Source: Xanthomonas sp. 3793 (GTDB lineage: Bacteria; Pseudomonadota; Gammaproteobacteria; Xanthomonadales; Xanthomonadaceae). From it: DNA of 64,000 nt. Below the pieces are notes generated by a model. It saw only the letters and a program-made list of their open reading frames with translations. It ran no database searches and was not told the DNA's origin. The DNA is taken from assembly GCF_024806835.1 (NCBI RefSeq), contig NZ_JANTYU010000004.1:496001-560000 (forward strand), given 5' to 3'. Shown piece after piece: positions 38,365 through 47,407 of this stretch. Made by a program: the position numbers and the translations under genes. How positions within the stretch are numbered: position 1 is the stretch's first letter; every line of letters starts with the position of its first letter.

Positions 38365-38736
38365 CTAACCCTGGCACCGGGCAGTGGGCGCATCGCGGCC
38401 CACGCAGGTGTGCGCCGCCGCCGGAAGGCCGTGCAGCGCACGGACCTGGCCGGGCAGCAGCGCGAAGCTGTCCAAGGTCTTGCGCGCACACACCGGCGCC
38501 GGCGTGCCGCCGCTGGCGCTGGCAGCCGGGCAGCGTTCTTCATAGATCAGGTAATGGCACTGGCCGCTGCTGCTGGCCAGGCAATGCACATTGGTCTCGG
38601 CATCGGTGACCTGGGTCTTGCTGAAGAGCAGGTCGCGGCCATCGCTGGTGGCGCGGGTGATCGAGGTGGTGCCGTTGCGTTCGTGGCAGCCGGCCAGGGC
38701 GAGCAGGCAGTAGACCAGGGAGGCGATCAGGCGCAT
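38365..38736 (-). CDS. Small Cys-rich lipoprotein
   Basis: A 123-residue exported lipoprotein: the signal peptide has the lipobox LALAGC with C17 as the lipidated residue. The mature part contains six further cysteines (VHCLAS, GQCHYL, ERCPAA, PVCARK, HTCVGR, ARCQG), an even number compatible with three disulfide bonds in the periplasm. No family is recognised. It lies between the permease and a LytTR-type regulator, all leftward. Confidence 0.75.
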   Translation of the reverse strand: MRLIASLVYCLLALAGCHERNGTTSITRATSDGRDLLFSKTQVTDAETNVHCLASSSGQCHYLIYEERCPAASASGGTPAPVCARKTLDSFALLPGQVRALHGLPAAAHTCVGRDAPTARCQG

Positions 38737-38783
38737 GGAGGCAGTCCTTTCGTGTCGATGCGGGATGGGGGAGATCAGGGGGA

Positions 38784-39560
38784 TTACATGCCGCGGAACA
38801 AGGTCATGAACGGCTGGCTGACGGTGAGCGTTTCGCTGCGCCCGCGCAGTGCCAGCCGGCCCTTGCCGGTGTCCTCGCGCACCACCGAGGCGACCGCCTT
38901 CATGTTGACGATGGTGGAGCGATGGATCTGCTTGAACACCTGCGGGTCCAGCACGTCGAGCAACTCGCGCAGCGGCGTGCGCAGGATCGCCTCGCCGGCG
39001 GCCGTCATCACCGTGGTGTATTTCTGATCGGCCTGGAAATACGCCACCTCATCCACTGCGATCAGGCGCGTCTCGCGGCCGCTGCTGGCGGTGAGCCAGG
39101 CCAGTGGCGGCGCGGCACCGGGCGCTGCCGGGCGTGCGGACAGGCGCTGCAGGAGCGTTTCCAGCAGGCCGCTGTCCGGCTGACCGGCGGCGGCGCGTTG
39201 CTGCACGCGTTGCCAGGTGGCCTGCAGGCGGTCGCGGTTGATGGGCTTGAGCAGGTAATCCACCGCACCGTGTTCGAACGCATCGATGGCGTACTGATCG
39301 TAGGCGGTGACGAAGACCACCTGCGTGCGCGGGCTGACCTCGCGCATCGCACGTGCCACCTCGATACCGGTGAGGCCAGGCATGCGGATATCCAGAAACA
39401 CCACATCCGGTTGCTGGGTGGCGATGGTGTCCAGCGCGCTGGCCCCGTCTTCGCATTCGCCCACCACTTGCAGCTGCGGACACACCTCGGCCAGCAGCGC
39501 GAGCAAGGACTGCCGCAGCAACGCTTCGTCCTCGGCAATCACCGCACGCAGCGCGCTCAT
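38784..39560 (-). CDS. LytTR family response regulator
   Basis: A 258-residue regulator with a CheY-like receiver (residues 1-120; acidic pocket E10/D11, phosphorylation site D57 in VVFLDIRMPG, lysine in LLKPINRD) and a C-terminal LytTR DNA-binding domain (about 155-255: RLIAVDEVAYFQADQKYT, VFKQIHRSTIVNM, LTVSQPFM). It is related to AlgR/LytR/YehT regulators of envelope and virulence functions. The ATG overlaps the stop of the upstream kinase gene by four bases, so they are translationally coupled. Confidence 0.94.
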   Translation of the reverse strand: MSALRAVIAEDEALLRQSLLALLAEVCPQLQVVGECEDGASALDTIATQQPDVVFLDIRMPGLTGIEVARAMREVSPRTQVVFVTAYDQYAIDAFEHGAVDYLLKPINRDRLQATWQRVQQRAAAGQPDSGLLETLLQRLSARPAAPGAAPPLAWLTASSGRETRLIAVDEVAYFQADQKYTTVMTAAGEAILRTPLRELLDVLDPQVFKQIHRSTIVNMKAVASVVREDTGKGRLALRGRSETLTVSQPFMTLFRGM

Positions 39561-40903
39561 GCCTGCACCTGCACGGCCGTGGCGGCGGCGGGCAGCGGCG
39601 GCGGGCGCGGCCCGTCCGGTTGCGCCGGCAAGGGCAGCGTGATCGTGGCAGCCACGCCGCTGGGGAAATTGGACACGATGGCAAAGCTGGCGGCGCCGGC
39701 GTAGATCAACTGCAGCCGCTCGCGCAGGTTCTTCAGGCCGATGCCGGTGCCATGGCTGTGGGTGTTGAAGCCCTGGCCGTCGTCGGCCACGGTCAGCGTG
39801 GCCTGGCGCTCGTCCAGGCGGCGCGCCAGGATCCACACCGTGCCACCACCGGGCTTGGGTTCGAGCCCATGTTTGATGGCGTTTTCCACCAGCGTCTGCA
39901 ACATCATCGACGGCAGCTGCAGGCTGCGCAGTTCGTAGGGCACTTCGACCTGCAATGCCAACCGCGCGCCCATGCGGATGCGCAGGATTTCCAGATAGGC
40001 CTGGGTACGTTCGAGTTCTTCGCCCAAGGTGGAGGTGGCATCGTCCGCACTGGGCAGCGAGCGGCGCAGGTACTGGATCAAGTGCCCGATCATGATGTCG
40101 GCGCGCGGCGGGTCGGTGCGCGCCAGTACCTGGGCGCTGGCCAGCGTGTTGTAGAGAAAGTGCGGTTCGACCTGCGCATGCAGCAGGTTCAAGCGCGCCA
40201 CGGCCAGCTCCTTCTCCATCACCGATTGCTCGGCGGCGGCCTGCTCGTCGCGACGTTGCTCGCCGACCCGGCGCACCACCGCGCGATTGATCGCCTCGGC
40301 GTTTTCGAAGTTGCTGCCTTCGTCCACCGCAAACAGGTCCACCCAGGCGCCGGCATCGGGCTCGCACAACACGGTGACGCTGCTGGTGCCCTGCCCCGGC
40401 GCAATCGTCACCAGCACCTGGTTGTGGGTGATGGCAAAGCGCGCAAACAGATTCCAGCGCGAGGGCTTGCGGCCTGCATACGGATCGATGCGGCGGATCT
40501 TGGCGCGGATCAGCAGGCTGCCGGGCGCACTTTCGATGTCCTGTACGCGCGGCAATGCGCGCACCGCCTCTTCCACCACCGCAAAGCTGGCCTGCACCTC
40601 CAGCGGCACCTCGATCTGCCGACGCTGGCGGGTGGACAAGGTGGCGTGATCCAGCCGCCCGGCGATCAACCGAACCCGCCGTACATGCGTGATTGCACTC
40701 ATCAAGGCCAGCGCCAGCAGCACGATGCTGATCAGGCTGAAGAACGCACCGACCGAGTCGAACAGCTGCGCCCACATGATGCTGGCCACCACCAACGCGG
40801 CGGCCCAGGCGAACACGATACGCACGATCAGAAAGACGCTGGCAGACACAGGCGGCAACTCGTCGGAGATGGGACGGGAGCGAGCATAGCCGCCGCACGC
40901 CAC
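39557..40903 (-). CDS. LytS/AlgZ-type sensor histidine kinase
   Basis: A 448-residue membrane kinase of the His_kinase (PF06580) type. Two hydrophobic helices at about residues 22-44 and 55-75 are followed by a region of about 140 residues with no known domain, then the phospho-accepting H248 in HAQVEPHFLYNTL and an ATPase domain with LVENAIKHGLEPKPGGG and VADDGQGF. The start is uncertain: the longest frame begins at a GTG at 40903, and another GTG at 40849 would shorten it by 18 residues. It forms a coupled pair with the LytTR regulator gene. Confidence 0.93.
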   Translation of the reverse strand: MACGGYARSRPISDELPPVSASVFLIVRIVFAWAAALVVASIMWAQLFDSVGAFFSLISIVLLALALMSAITHVRRVRLIAGRLDHATLSTRQRRQIEVPLEVQASFAVVEEAVRALPRVQDIESAPGSLLIRAKIRRIDPYAGRKPSRWNLFARFAITHNQVLVTIAPGQGTSSVTVLCEPDAGAWVDLFAVDEGSNFENAEAINRAVVRRVGEQRRDEQAAAEQSVMEKELAVARLNLLHAQVEPHFLYNTLASAQVLARTDPPRADIMIGHLIQYLRRSLPSADDATSTLGEELERTQAYLEILRIRMGARLALQVEVPYELRSLQLPSMMLQTLVENAIKHGLEPKPGGGTVWILARRLDERQATLTVADDGQGFNTHSHGTGIGLKNLRERLQLIYAGAASFAIVSNFPSGVAATITLPLPAQPDGPRPPPLPAAATAVQVQA

Positions 40904-41188
40904 TGCGAAAGCCCCTGGCGACGAATGGCCCCCAGCGCCACCTCAAATGCCGGGATCGCAGGACGAAACCCGACCTGGACGGTCGGCAGGGCGGGACCTG
41001 CGCGGTATGCTCGCCAGAGCCAGGCAACCGGACGCCTGCCTGGTGGCCGTGCGCCATGCGGCCGAGCACGCTGTGCTGCCAGCGGCGATGCGTTAGCCTC
41101 GGCCGGCACCGCCGTGTTGCCGCGGGACGCCGGCGCCGCTCCCATCGCAACGGGTCGCCCCACCTCCACATCACCTCGCAGGAGTCGC
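40904..41188. promoter_or_regulatory. Divergent intergenic region
   Basis: A 285-base spacer between the leftward kinase/regulator operon and the rightward amino-acid oxidase gene. It should hold both promoters. No repeat or operator was recognised. Confidence 0.4.
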
Positions 41189-42397
41189 ATGCACCGCCGT
41201 CATTTTCTGCACAGCGCAGGCCTTGCGCTTGCGGCTGCTTCGACCGGCAGTTGGGCTGCCACCGGCAAGGCTGCCATCGCGCCGTCCACAGCGTTGCCGG
41301 CATCCGACGCGCTGCCGCTGCCGTTCGCTACCGCGCCTGCACTGGCGCCGATCCGCGCAGCGGTCGATCGCATCATCGCCATCGATGGCTGCACCCGGCC
41401 GTTCCGTGCGCAAGGCCCGCGCATCGAGGCAGAACGCATCGGGCGCAAGACGGTGGTGCACAACTACGGGCACGGCGGCAGCGGCTGGTCGTTGTCGTGG
41501 GGCGCAGCCGAACACGCATTGCGACTGGTGCGCGCGGCCGATGCCACCGTGCGCGAGCTGGCGGTGATCGGCTGTGGCGCAATCGGGCTGACCACGGCGG
41601 TGGCTGCCCAGCGTGCCGGCCTGCGCGTACGCATCTATGCGCGCGAGCGGCTGCCGGACGTGCGCTCGTTCTATGCCACCGGCGTGTGGTCGCCGGACTC
41701 GCGCGTCTGCACCAGCGATCACGCCAGCGCCGACTTCAAGACGCGCTGGGAAGAAATGGCGCGGATCTCCTTTCGCCGGTATCAGACCCTGCTTGGCTTG
41801 CCCGGCGAGCCGATCGAGTGGCGCGATGGCTACGCGCTGTCGGATGTGCCGTTCGATCAAGCGGTCGCCTCGGCAGAAGCGCACGAGCCGGACTACCCGC
41901 CACTGGAGCGCACGCTGCTGCGTGACCTTGGCCCGCGCTCGCAAGCACTGGCCGCCGGCAGCCATCCATTCCCGGTGCCGTTCGTGCGTCGCTACGGCCA
42001 ACTGACTTTCAACATCAGCGCGTATTCGCGGCTCTTGCTGCAGGATTTTCTGCAGGCCGGCGGCGAACTCCACACACGCAGCTTCGACCACCCACGTCAG
42101 TTCGCCGACCTGCGCGAGAAAATCGTGGTCAATGCCACCGGCTACGGTGCGCGTGCGCTCCTGGGCGACGACAGCGTGATTCCGGTGCGCGGCCAGACCG
42201 CACGTCTGATCCCGCAGCCGGAGGTGACCTACGGGCTGGTCTGGCGCGGCCACAATCTCAATGTGGTGCCGCGTCGCGATGGCTTGCTGGTGCAGGCGCA
42301 GGGCAGCAACGACTTCAACAACGCCGATGCCGCGCCCGATCGTGCGGCATCGGAAGCGGCAGTGCGCACGCTGGCGCAGTTGTTTCCGACCACCTGA
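41189..42397 (+). CDS. Tat-exported FAD-dependent D-amino-acid oxidase family protein
   Basis: A 402-residue flavoprotein of the DAO family. It starts with a twin-arginine-like signal (MHRRHFLHSAGLALAAAS), then the FAD-binding motif VIGCGAIGLTTAVAAQRAG at about residue 130, IVVNATGYGAR, PVRGQTARLIP and a C-terminal NVVPRRDGLLVQAQG. The N-terminal insertion of about 100 residues before the Rossmann fold is unusual and includes YGHGGSGWSLSWG, which in ordinary DAO proteins lies at the C-terminal end. That suggests a rearranged order of the cofactor-binding elements. AGGAG precedes the ATG. Substrate unknown. Confidence 0.87.
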   Translation: MHRRHFLHSAGLALAAASTGSWAATGKAAIAPSTALPASDALPLPFATAPALAPIRAAVDRIIAIDGCTRPFRAQGPRIEAERIGRKTVVHNYGHGGSGWSLSWGAAEHALRLVRAADATVRELAVIGCGAIGLTTAVAAQRAGLRVRIYARERLPDVRSFYATGVWSPDSRVCTSDHASADFKTRWEEMARISFRRYQTLLGLPGEPIEWRDGYALSDVPFDQAVASAEAHEPDYPPLERTLLRDLGPRSQALAAGSHPFPVPFVRRYGQLTFNISAYSRLLLQDFLQAGGELHTRSFDHPRQFADLREKIVVNATGYGARALLGDDSVIPVRGQTARLIPQPEVTYGLVWRGHNLNVVPRRDGLLVQAQGSNDFNNADAAPDRAASEAAVRTLAQLFPTT

Positions 42398-42442
42398 GCA
42401 AGGCGGGTTGTCGCAGCGCCATGCGTTGCGCCCCCCAAACGC

Positions 42443-42638
42443 TCACCCATCGCCGAGTGAGGCGTTCAAGGCAACGGCCAATGCGGCATCGCCATTGACC
42501 AGCGCGTCCCACCGCAGGCTCACGCCCTTGCGCTTGCCTTTCTCCACCAGCTTCAGGGCCGTCGGGGTCGATGATCAACGTATAGGCCTGATCGCCGATC
42601 TGCAGTTCGCGACGTAACGGTTTATCCAGCGGCGTCAT
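42443..42638 (-). pseudogene. Small conserved protein gene broken by a one-base frameshift
   Basis: From an ATG at 42638 the frame reads MTPLDKPLRRELQIGDQAY, TLIIDPDG, then runs out of frame. Removing one base in the run at about 42556-42560 (GACGGCCCTGAAG to GACGGCCTGAAG) gives a coherent ending, LKLVEKGKRKGVSLRWDAL then VNGDAALAVALNASLGDG, with a stop at 42443. The repaired product would be 64 residues, basic in the middle and helical at the end. It is either a real pseudogene or a sequencing error; as written the shifted frame runs on into the 3' end of the oxidase gene. Confidence 0.7.
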
Positions 42639-43142
42639 ATGACCTCTCATGCGGGCGTACGAACTGCGTTGTAGCGCATCGGTCTGCACCGCATGCACAC
42701 GCCGTGCCCACATGCCTGCCACCGCGGTGTGCTGCCCGCGCGCGGCCATCGGCATCTCGGCAAGACCGGATCCCTGGTGACGCCCCTGCGTATCCGCGCG
42801 ACCCGGCGCAGGCGAACGCGGCGCCCTCCCACGCAGCAACCACTGCCAGCCGGCGCGGTGCGCGCGGACTGGCGCTCGCGTGAGCGATGCGTGTACGCAG
42901 GGCCTTATGGCACAGGTCGTTCTCGCACCGGGATCACCCTACCCACCGATAGCGCTAACACTCGCAGGACTAGCTTGGCGATCACGCGGTAACGGCCTGA
43001 CGCCAGCTCGCCATCCCACCCGGAGCTCGCGCGCCAGGAAGCAATCGTGCTCGCGTTGTATCGAACGCGAACAACCAGAACGCGTCGCCGCCCAGCGGTG
43101 ATCGCCACGTTTCAAACCTCTGACCAACACCAGGAACCACCC
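42639..43142. other. Intergenic region, no gene seen
   Basis: About 500 bases upstream of the DUF892 gene. Short frames on both strands have no supporting features. The promoter for the stress genes that follow is expected here; none is clear. Confidence 0.5.
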
Positions 43143-43649
43143 ATGCCGATCAAGACTGTCGAAGAACTCTTCATCCACGAGCTGTCGGATATCTACAGCG
43201 CCGAAAAGCAGCTGACCAAGTCGCTGCCGCGCCTGGCACGTGCGGCGACCGAACCGAAATTGAAAAGCGCCTTCGAAACCCATCTGGAAGAAACCCTGGG
43301 CCAGATCGAACGCATCGACCAAGTGGTCGATGTGCTGGGCATCAAGCTCAAGCGCATCAAGTGCGCGGCAATGGAAGGCCTGGTCGAGGAAAGCCGCGAG
43401 GTCATCGAAGAAATCGAAGCAGGCCCGGTCCGCGATGCCGCGCTGATCGGCGGGGCGCAGAAGGTGGAGCATTACGAAATCGCCTCCTACGGCACCATCG
43501 CGGCGATGGCCAGGCAACTCGGATATGCCGATGCACTGCCGCTGCTGCTGGCAACGCTTGAAGAAGAAAAAGCCACCGATGAAAAACTGACCCTGCTGGC
43601 AGAGCAAGGCGGCAACCAGAAGGCAGCCAAGGCCAGCAAGGCCGCCTGA
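43143..43649 (+). CDS. DUF892 (YciE/YciF) ferritin-like stress protein
   Basis: A 168-residue four-helix ferritin-like protein. The start MPIKTVEELFIHELSDIYSA and the helices with EKQLTKSLPRLARAA, VEHYEIASYGTIAAMARQLGY and LLATLEEEKATDEKLT match the DUF892 family, which carries a di-metal site of Glu and His residues. E. coli YciE/YciF are induced by osmotic and general stress, and relatives are encoded with manganese catalase, as here. The tail is Ala/Lys-rich. A strong terminator follows. Confidence 0.94.
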   Translation: MPIKTVEELFIHELSDIYSAEKQLTKSLPRLARAATEPKLKSAFETHLEETLGQIERIDQVVDVLGIKLKRIKCAAMEGLVEESREVIEEIEAGPVRDAALIGGAQKVEHYEIASYGTIAAMARQLGYADALPLLLATLEEEKATDEKLTLLAEQGGNQKAAKASKAA

Positions 43650-43679
43650 TCCACTGCGCAGGATGTACCGCCCAGCCCA

Positions 43680-43705
43680 GGCCCGCAGCCATGCGGGCCT
43701 TTTTT
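43680..43705 (+). terminator. Intrinsic terminator
   Basis: An 8-bp GC-rich stem (GGCCCGCA / TGCGGGCC, loop GCCA) followed by six T residues, 31 bases after the DUF892 stop codon. It separates that gene from the manganese catalase gene. Confidence 0.92.
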
Positions 43706-43778
43706 AAAGCCAACGCCTTACGTGTCTGCACGCCCGCAAAGGCGGCGTAGTCGCAGGGTGCCAGCCAAGGAATACTTC

Positions 43779-44678
43779 ATGTTCATGCATAACAAGCGTT
43801 TGATGTACACCGTCCGCGTCGCCGCGCCCAATCCGGAGCTGGCCACGCTGATGCTCGAGCAGTTCGGCGGCCCGCAAGGCGAGCTTGCCGCCGCGATGCG
43901 CTACTTCACCCAGGCATTGGGCGAAAGCGATCCTGGCCGCAAGGACTTGTTGTTCGATATCGCCACCGAAGAACTCAGCCATCTGGAGATCATCGGTTCG
44001 ATCATCGCCATGCTCAATCAGGGACCGAAAGCGGTGCTGTCCGAGGGCATGGAAGAGGCCATGGACATGCGCAGCATGACCCAGAACAGTACCAGCCATA
44101 CCCAGCAGATCCTGTATGGCGGCGGGCCGGCGCTGGTGAACTCGGCCGGCACGCCGTGGACGGCTGCGTATGTGGATTCGATCGGCTGTCCGACCGCCGA
44201 CATGCGCTCCAACATCGCCGCCGAGGCGCGTGCCAAGCTGGTCTACGAGCGCTTGATCACCGTCACCAGCGACCCCGGCATTGTCGATGCCTTGCGCTTT
44301 CTGATGACACGCGAAGTGGCGCATCAGAAGTCGTTTGAAAAGGCGCTGTATGCGATCGAGCCGAACTTCCCGCCGGGCAAGCTGCCGGGCGATCCGCGTT
44401 TCACCGATATCTACTACAACATGTCCCAAGGCGAAGGCGACATGGTCGGCCCATGGAATTCCGGCGAGCAGTGGGAGATGGTGGCCGACCGCGACGAACA
44501 GGCTTGCGTGGATGGCGGCGACGGCACCGCCTCGGTGGAGCTGGATGCAACCCAGGCCAGGGCGGTGGCGGCCATGTCGCAACGGCTGATGTCCAATCCA
44601 GAGTTGGACCGCGTCACCGGTGCGGATCTGGGCGCGGGCCCGGGTGCCGGTTCGACGACCGGCGACATCCAGCGCTGA
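43779..44678 (+). CDS. Manganese catalase
   Basis: A 299-residue non-heme catalase that disproportionates hydrogen peroxide with a dimanganese centre in a four-helix bundle. Metal-ligand segments are visible: QGELAAAMRYFTQ (first Glu), ATEELSHLEIIGS (Glu and His) and TREVAHQKSFEKAL (Glu and His). The C-terminal 60 residues, rich in Gly/Ala/Asp, are probably flexible. It is similar to E. coli-type KatN and Bacillus YjqC relatives. AAGGA lies 7 bases before the ATG. Confidence 0.95.
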   Translation: MFMHNKRLMYTVRVAAPNPELATLMLEQFGGPQGELAAAMRYFTQALGESDPGRKDLLFDIATEELSHLEIIGSIIAMLNQGPKAVLSEGMEEAMDMRSMTQNSTSHTQQILYGGGPALVNSAGTPWTAAYVDSIGCPTADMRSNIAAEARAKLVYERLITVTSDPGIVDALRFLMTREVAHQKSFEKALYAIEPNFPPGKLPGDPRFTDIYYNMSQGEGDMVGPWNSGEQWEMVADRDEQACVDGGDGTASVELDATQARAVAAMSQRLMSNPELDRVTGADLGAGPGAGSTTGDIQR

Positions 44679-44778
44679 ATCGGGTGGGCGCCACGGCGCC
44701 CATCTTCGGTTGGCCACCGGCGCGACAACGGAGGCTGTCCGCTGCACCGACAACGGGATCCGGTTCCGGCATCCGGCG

Positions 44779-45024
44779 TTATCGATCCATGGCGTCCTGC
44801 GGCGGCGCATCGTCCGGGGCCTGACGTGCCTGCTCCTGCGCACGCTCCTGCTCGCCCAACTGATTGAGCAGGGCGGTCGCCGACTGATGCGCCGTGCGCA
44901 GCGTCTCCATCGGCTTGGAGGTATCGCCACGCAAGGCATACAGCGCAAAGCCCATCACGTTGAGACGGTTGCGCAGCTGATGCAGCAGCTCGCGCTGCCG
45001 CCCCTGCGATGCAGCATCGTTCAC
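44779..45024 (-). CDS. Mini H-box protein coupled to the sigma-54 regulator
   Basis: An 81-residue protein whose first half looks like the dimerisation/phosphotransfer helix of a histidine kinase: QRELLHQLRNRLNVMGFAL, with H15 in the position of the phospho-accepting His and the Arg-Asn pair typical of an H box. A second helix follows (TLRTAHQSATALLNQL) and then a charged tail. There is no ATPase domain. The GTG start overlaps the stop of the sigma-54 response regulator by one base (TAGTG). It may be a phosphotransfer protein, a dimerisation partner or an antagonist for that regulator; this is inference from sequence and coupling. Confidence 0.75.
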   Translation of the reverse strand: MNDAASQGRQRELLHQLRNRLNVMGFALYALRGDTSKPMETLRTAHQSATALLNQLGEQERAQEQARQAPDDAPPQDAMDR

Positions 45025-46304
45025 TACGCGTCCTTGTCGCTCAGTCGGTTGTGCAGTGTGCGCACGCTGATCCCCAACTCGCGTGCCGCCGCCTTCTTGT
45101 TGAAGCGCGTCCGGGCCAGGGCCGATTCGATCATGGCGTCCTCGGCCTGCCGCATGGTCCAGCCGGCCGGGATCAGCAAGCCGTCTTCAGCGGCCTGCGG
45201 CACGGTCTGCTCCACATCCGGCGCGGTCAGCAAGTCGCCGTCCGAGCGCAGATACAGGTAGTGGATGAACGAGCGCAGCTCGCGCACATTCCCGGGCCAG
45301 GTGTGATACGCCAGATAGCGCAGCAGCGACTTGGTCGGCAGCTTGCGCTTTCCGTACTTGACGTTGAGCTCGTCGATCACGCGCAGCCCCAGCACCCGCG
45401 CATCGCCGCGGCGTTCGCGCAGCGCCGGTACCTGGATCGGATACTCGTTGAGGCGGTAGAACAAATCCTCGCGCAGCACGGCATGCTCGCGCTGCACGTG
45501 CTGATGCGTGGCGGCGACGACGCGCGCATCCAGCGGAATCTCTTCGTTGCCGCCGACGCGCATGAAACTGCGCGACTCGATCGCCCGCAGCAGATAGACC
45601 TGCAGCCGCTTGGGCATCTCGCCGATCTCATCCAGAAACAGCGTGCCGTCGGCGGCCTGTTCCAGAAACCCGGCGTGCCGACGATCGGCGCCGGTGAAGC
45701 TGCCGCGTTCGTGGCCGAACAGCTGGCTGGCCAGCAACTCTTCCGGGATTGCGCCGCAGTTGACCGACACGAAGCGACCGCGACGGCCGGATACCCGGTG
45801 GATGGCGCGTGCGACCAGATCCTTGCCGGTGCCGGTTTCGCCGGTCACCAGGACATTCAGATCGGTCGGCGCCACGCGCACGATGTCCTTGCGCAGCATC
45901 ACGATGCTGTCGCTGTTGCCGATGATGCCCAGGTTGCCCTGCTGCGCTTCGCGCAGGCCGCCGAGCACACGCTCCAGCCGCTCCGGCGCAAATGGCTTGG
46001 TCAGGAACTCGCTGACGCCGAACTGCTGCGCACGGCCCTGGGTTTCATGGGCATAGTCGCCCGACACCACCACGATCTGCGGGGTGTGATCCGGGTCCAA
46101 GCGTTCGATCAGATCGAAACCGCTGCCGTCGGGCAGCCCGACATCCACGACCAGCAGGTCCGGGAAGTTGCTGTCCAGCCAACGGCTGGCTTCGCCAAGG
46201 GTGTGGATGCCCTTGGCACGGAAGCCGCTATCGGTGGCCAGTTCAACCACCTGATCGCAGAACTCCACGTCGTCGTCGATGATGGCGCAGGAAAGACGGT
46301 CCAT
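45024..46304 (-). CDS. Sigma-54-dependent response regulator
   Basis: A 426-residue NtrC-type activator. The receiver domain covers 1-118 with acidic pocket D10-D12, phosphorylation site D54 (LVVDVGLPDG) and a Lys in LTKPF. The AAA+ domain (about 125-350) has Walker A GETGTGKD (155-162), the sigma-54 contact loop as GSFTGA (201-206) instead of GAFTGA, and Walker B TLFLDEIGEM. A Fis-type helix-turn-helix closes the protein (KKAAARELGISVRTLHNRL). The ATG at 46304 is preferred over a TTG at 46322. No kinase is adjacent; only the mini H-box gene is coupled to it. Confidence 0.94.
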   Translation of the reverse strand: MDRLSCAIIDDDVEFCDQVVELATDSGFRAKGIHTLGEASRWLDSNFPDLLVVDVGLPDGSGFDLIERLDPDHTPQIVVVSGDYAHETQGRAQQFGVSEFLTKPFAPERLERVLGGLREAQQGNLGIIGNSDSIVMLRKDIVRVAPTDLNVLVTGETGTGKDLVARAIHRVSGRRGRFVSVNCGAIPEELLASQLFGHERGSFTGADRRHAGFLEQAADGTLFLDEIGEMPKRLQVYLLRAIESRSFMRVGGNEEIPLDARVVAATHQHVQREHAVLREDLFYRLNEYPIQVPALRERRGDARVLGLRVIDELNVKYGKRKLPTKSLLRYLAYHTWPGNVRELRSFIHYLYLRSDGDLLTAPDVEQTVPQAAEDGLLIPAGWTMRQAEDAMIESALARTRFNKKAAARELGISVRTLHNRLSDKDA

Positions 46305-46839
46305 GAGCGCTTCTGTCCGCAATGACTAGTACATGTTCAGTTGATAATTGTGACGACGGCGCGAAAACGCGCCTGCGCATCACCACGAGATTGCACGCTG
46401 CAGTCACGACCATCGTGAGCCAACGGCGCCCTTCCCCCAAGTCGAGCTCGCCGTGTCATGCGTGCAGTACGCACGGCTGGCCCGGAATTTGCCAGTGCCA
46501 AGCGTCATGGTCGGGGTCGGTCGCCGTGCCGGGCATGCCGAAACGCCAAACAGTGCAAGGTTTGTAGACACTGTTGCCGCGCATTCTTGATGCGCGTCGT
46601 CGGGCCCCACGCAATGGATCAGTTCGCTTGTGCTGTTGCGTCGCAGCCGGAGTGTCCTGCACCGGCGCGAGCCGATGCCGAGTGATGCATCAGACCACTC
46701 GACAAGTGACTGGAGCGGCCTGAGGCATTATCCATGACCCGAGGCCTGCCGTGTGGAGAAGGCGTGCAGGTCATCCTCACAGCAACCTACTTTCGACGCG
46801 CAAACATTGCTCTCCCGACTTAGCCGCGCGAGGTGTCTC
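46305..46839. other. Intergenic region, no gene seen
   Basis: About 535 bases between divergent genes. Its GC content is somewhat lower than average, for example ACTAGTACATGTTCAGTTG at 46325. Promoters for the sigma-54 regulator (leftward) and the small gene at 46840 should lie here; no -24/-12 box was identified with confidence. Confidence 0.5.
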
Positions 46840-47121
46840 ATGCATGCAGTTTCGGTACATCGCAGCGCCGATGTGCAAGGTGAGTTGACGTATTGGCGGG
46901 ACCAGCACCGGCGTGGCCAGCTCGGCTATCACCCCTTCGATGGTATCCCCGAAGGCACGGTGCGCGCGGTCTGCGAGGCCTACAACGCGCAACCGGATCT
47001 GACCGAACCACAAGCGATCAAGGCAGTGCGCGAGGCGCTGTGCCTGACGCCGGGTTCGACCAATGCGGCCCTTGCCGACTGGCTGGCGCCACGTTGCCTG
47101 CGACACCTGCGTAGCGCGTAG
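46840..47121 (+). CDS. Small hypothetical protein
   Basis: A 93-residue protein with HRSADVQGELTYWRDQHRRG and a PEGTVRAVCEAY / EPQAIKAVREAL helical region. GAGG precedes the ATG. It has plausible protein-like composition on an otherwise empty strand and is set between stress genes, but no family is recognised. Confidence 0.65.
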   Translation: MHAVSVHRSADVQGELTYWRDQHRRGQLGYHPFDGIPEGTVRAVCEAYNAQPDLTEPQAIKAVREALCLTPGSTNAALADWLAPRCLRHLRSA

Positions 47122-47407
47122 CCAGCGCGCCAAGACGGGTGTCCTGGCGCAGGCACGGATGCCGGACGCAACAACGCAACGCTTCCGCGGCGGCGCAGCG
47201 ACCCGTCGAGTTGAGTCCTGCTGCCGCATGCGCCCACGCTTGCGGCTGACATCATCGTGAAGCGTTAAGCGAAAACCTGAGGTGTCTCGCCTCCCCGTAC
47301 TCGCACATTCGCCTCGATCCTAAGATCACCGCACGATCGTCATTCCCATCGCCAGGCCAGTGTCGCCGTAGACGCATCCTCGCGCGTTCGGCACCAGGGA
47401 GATTGCT

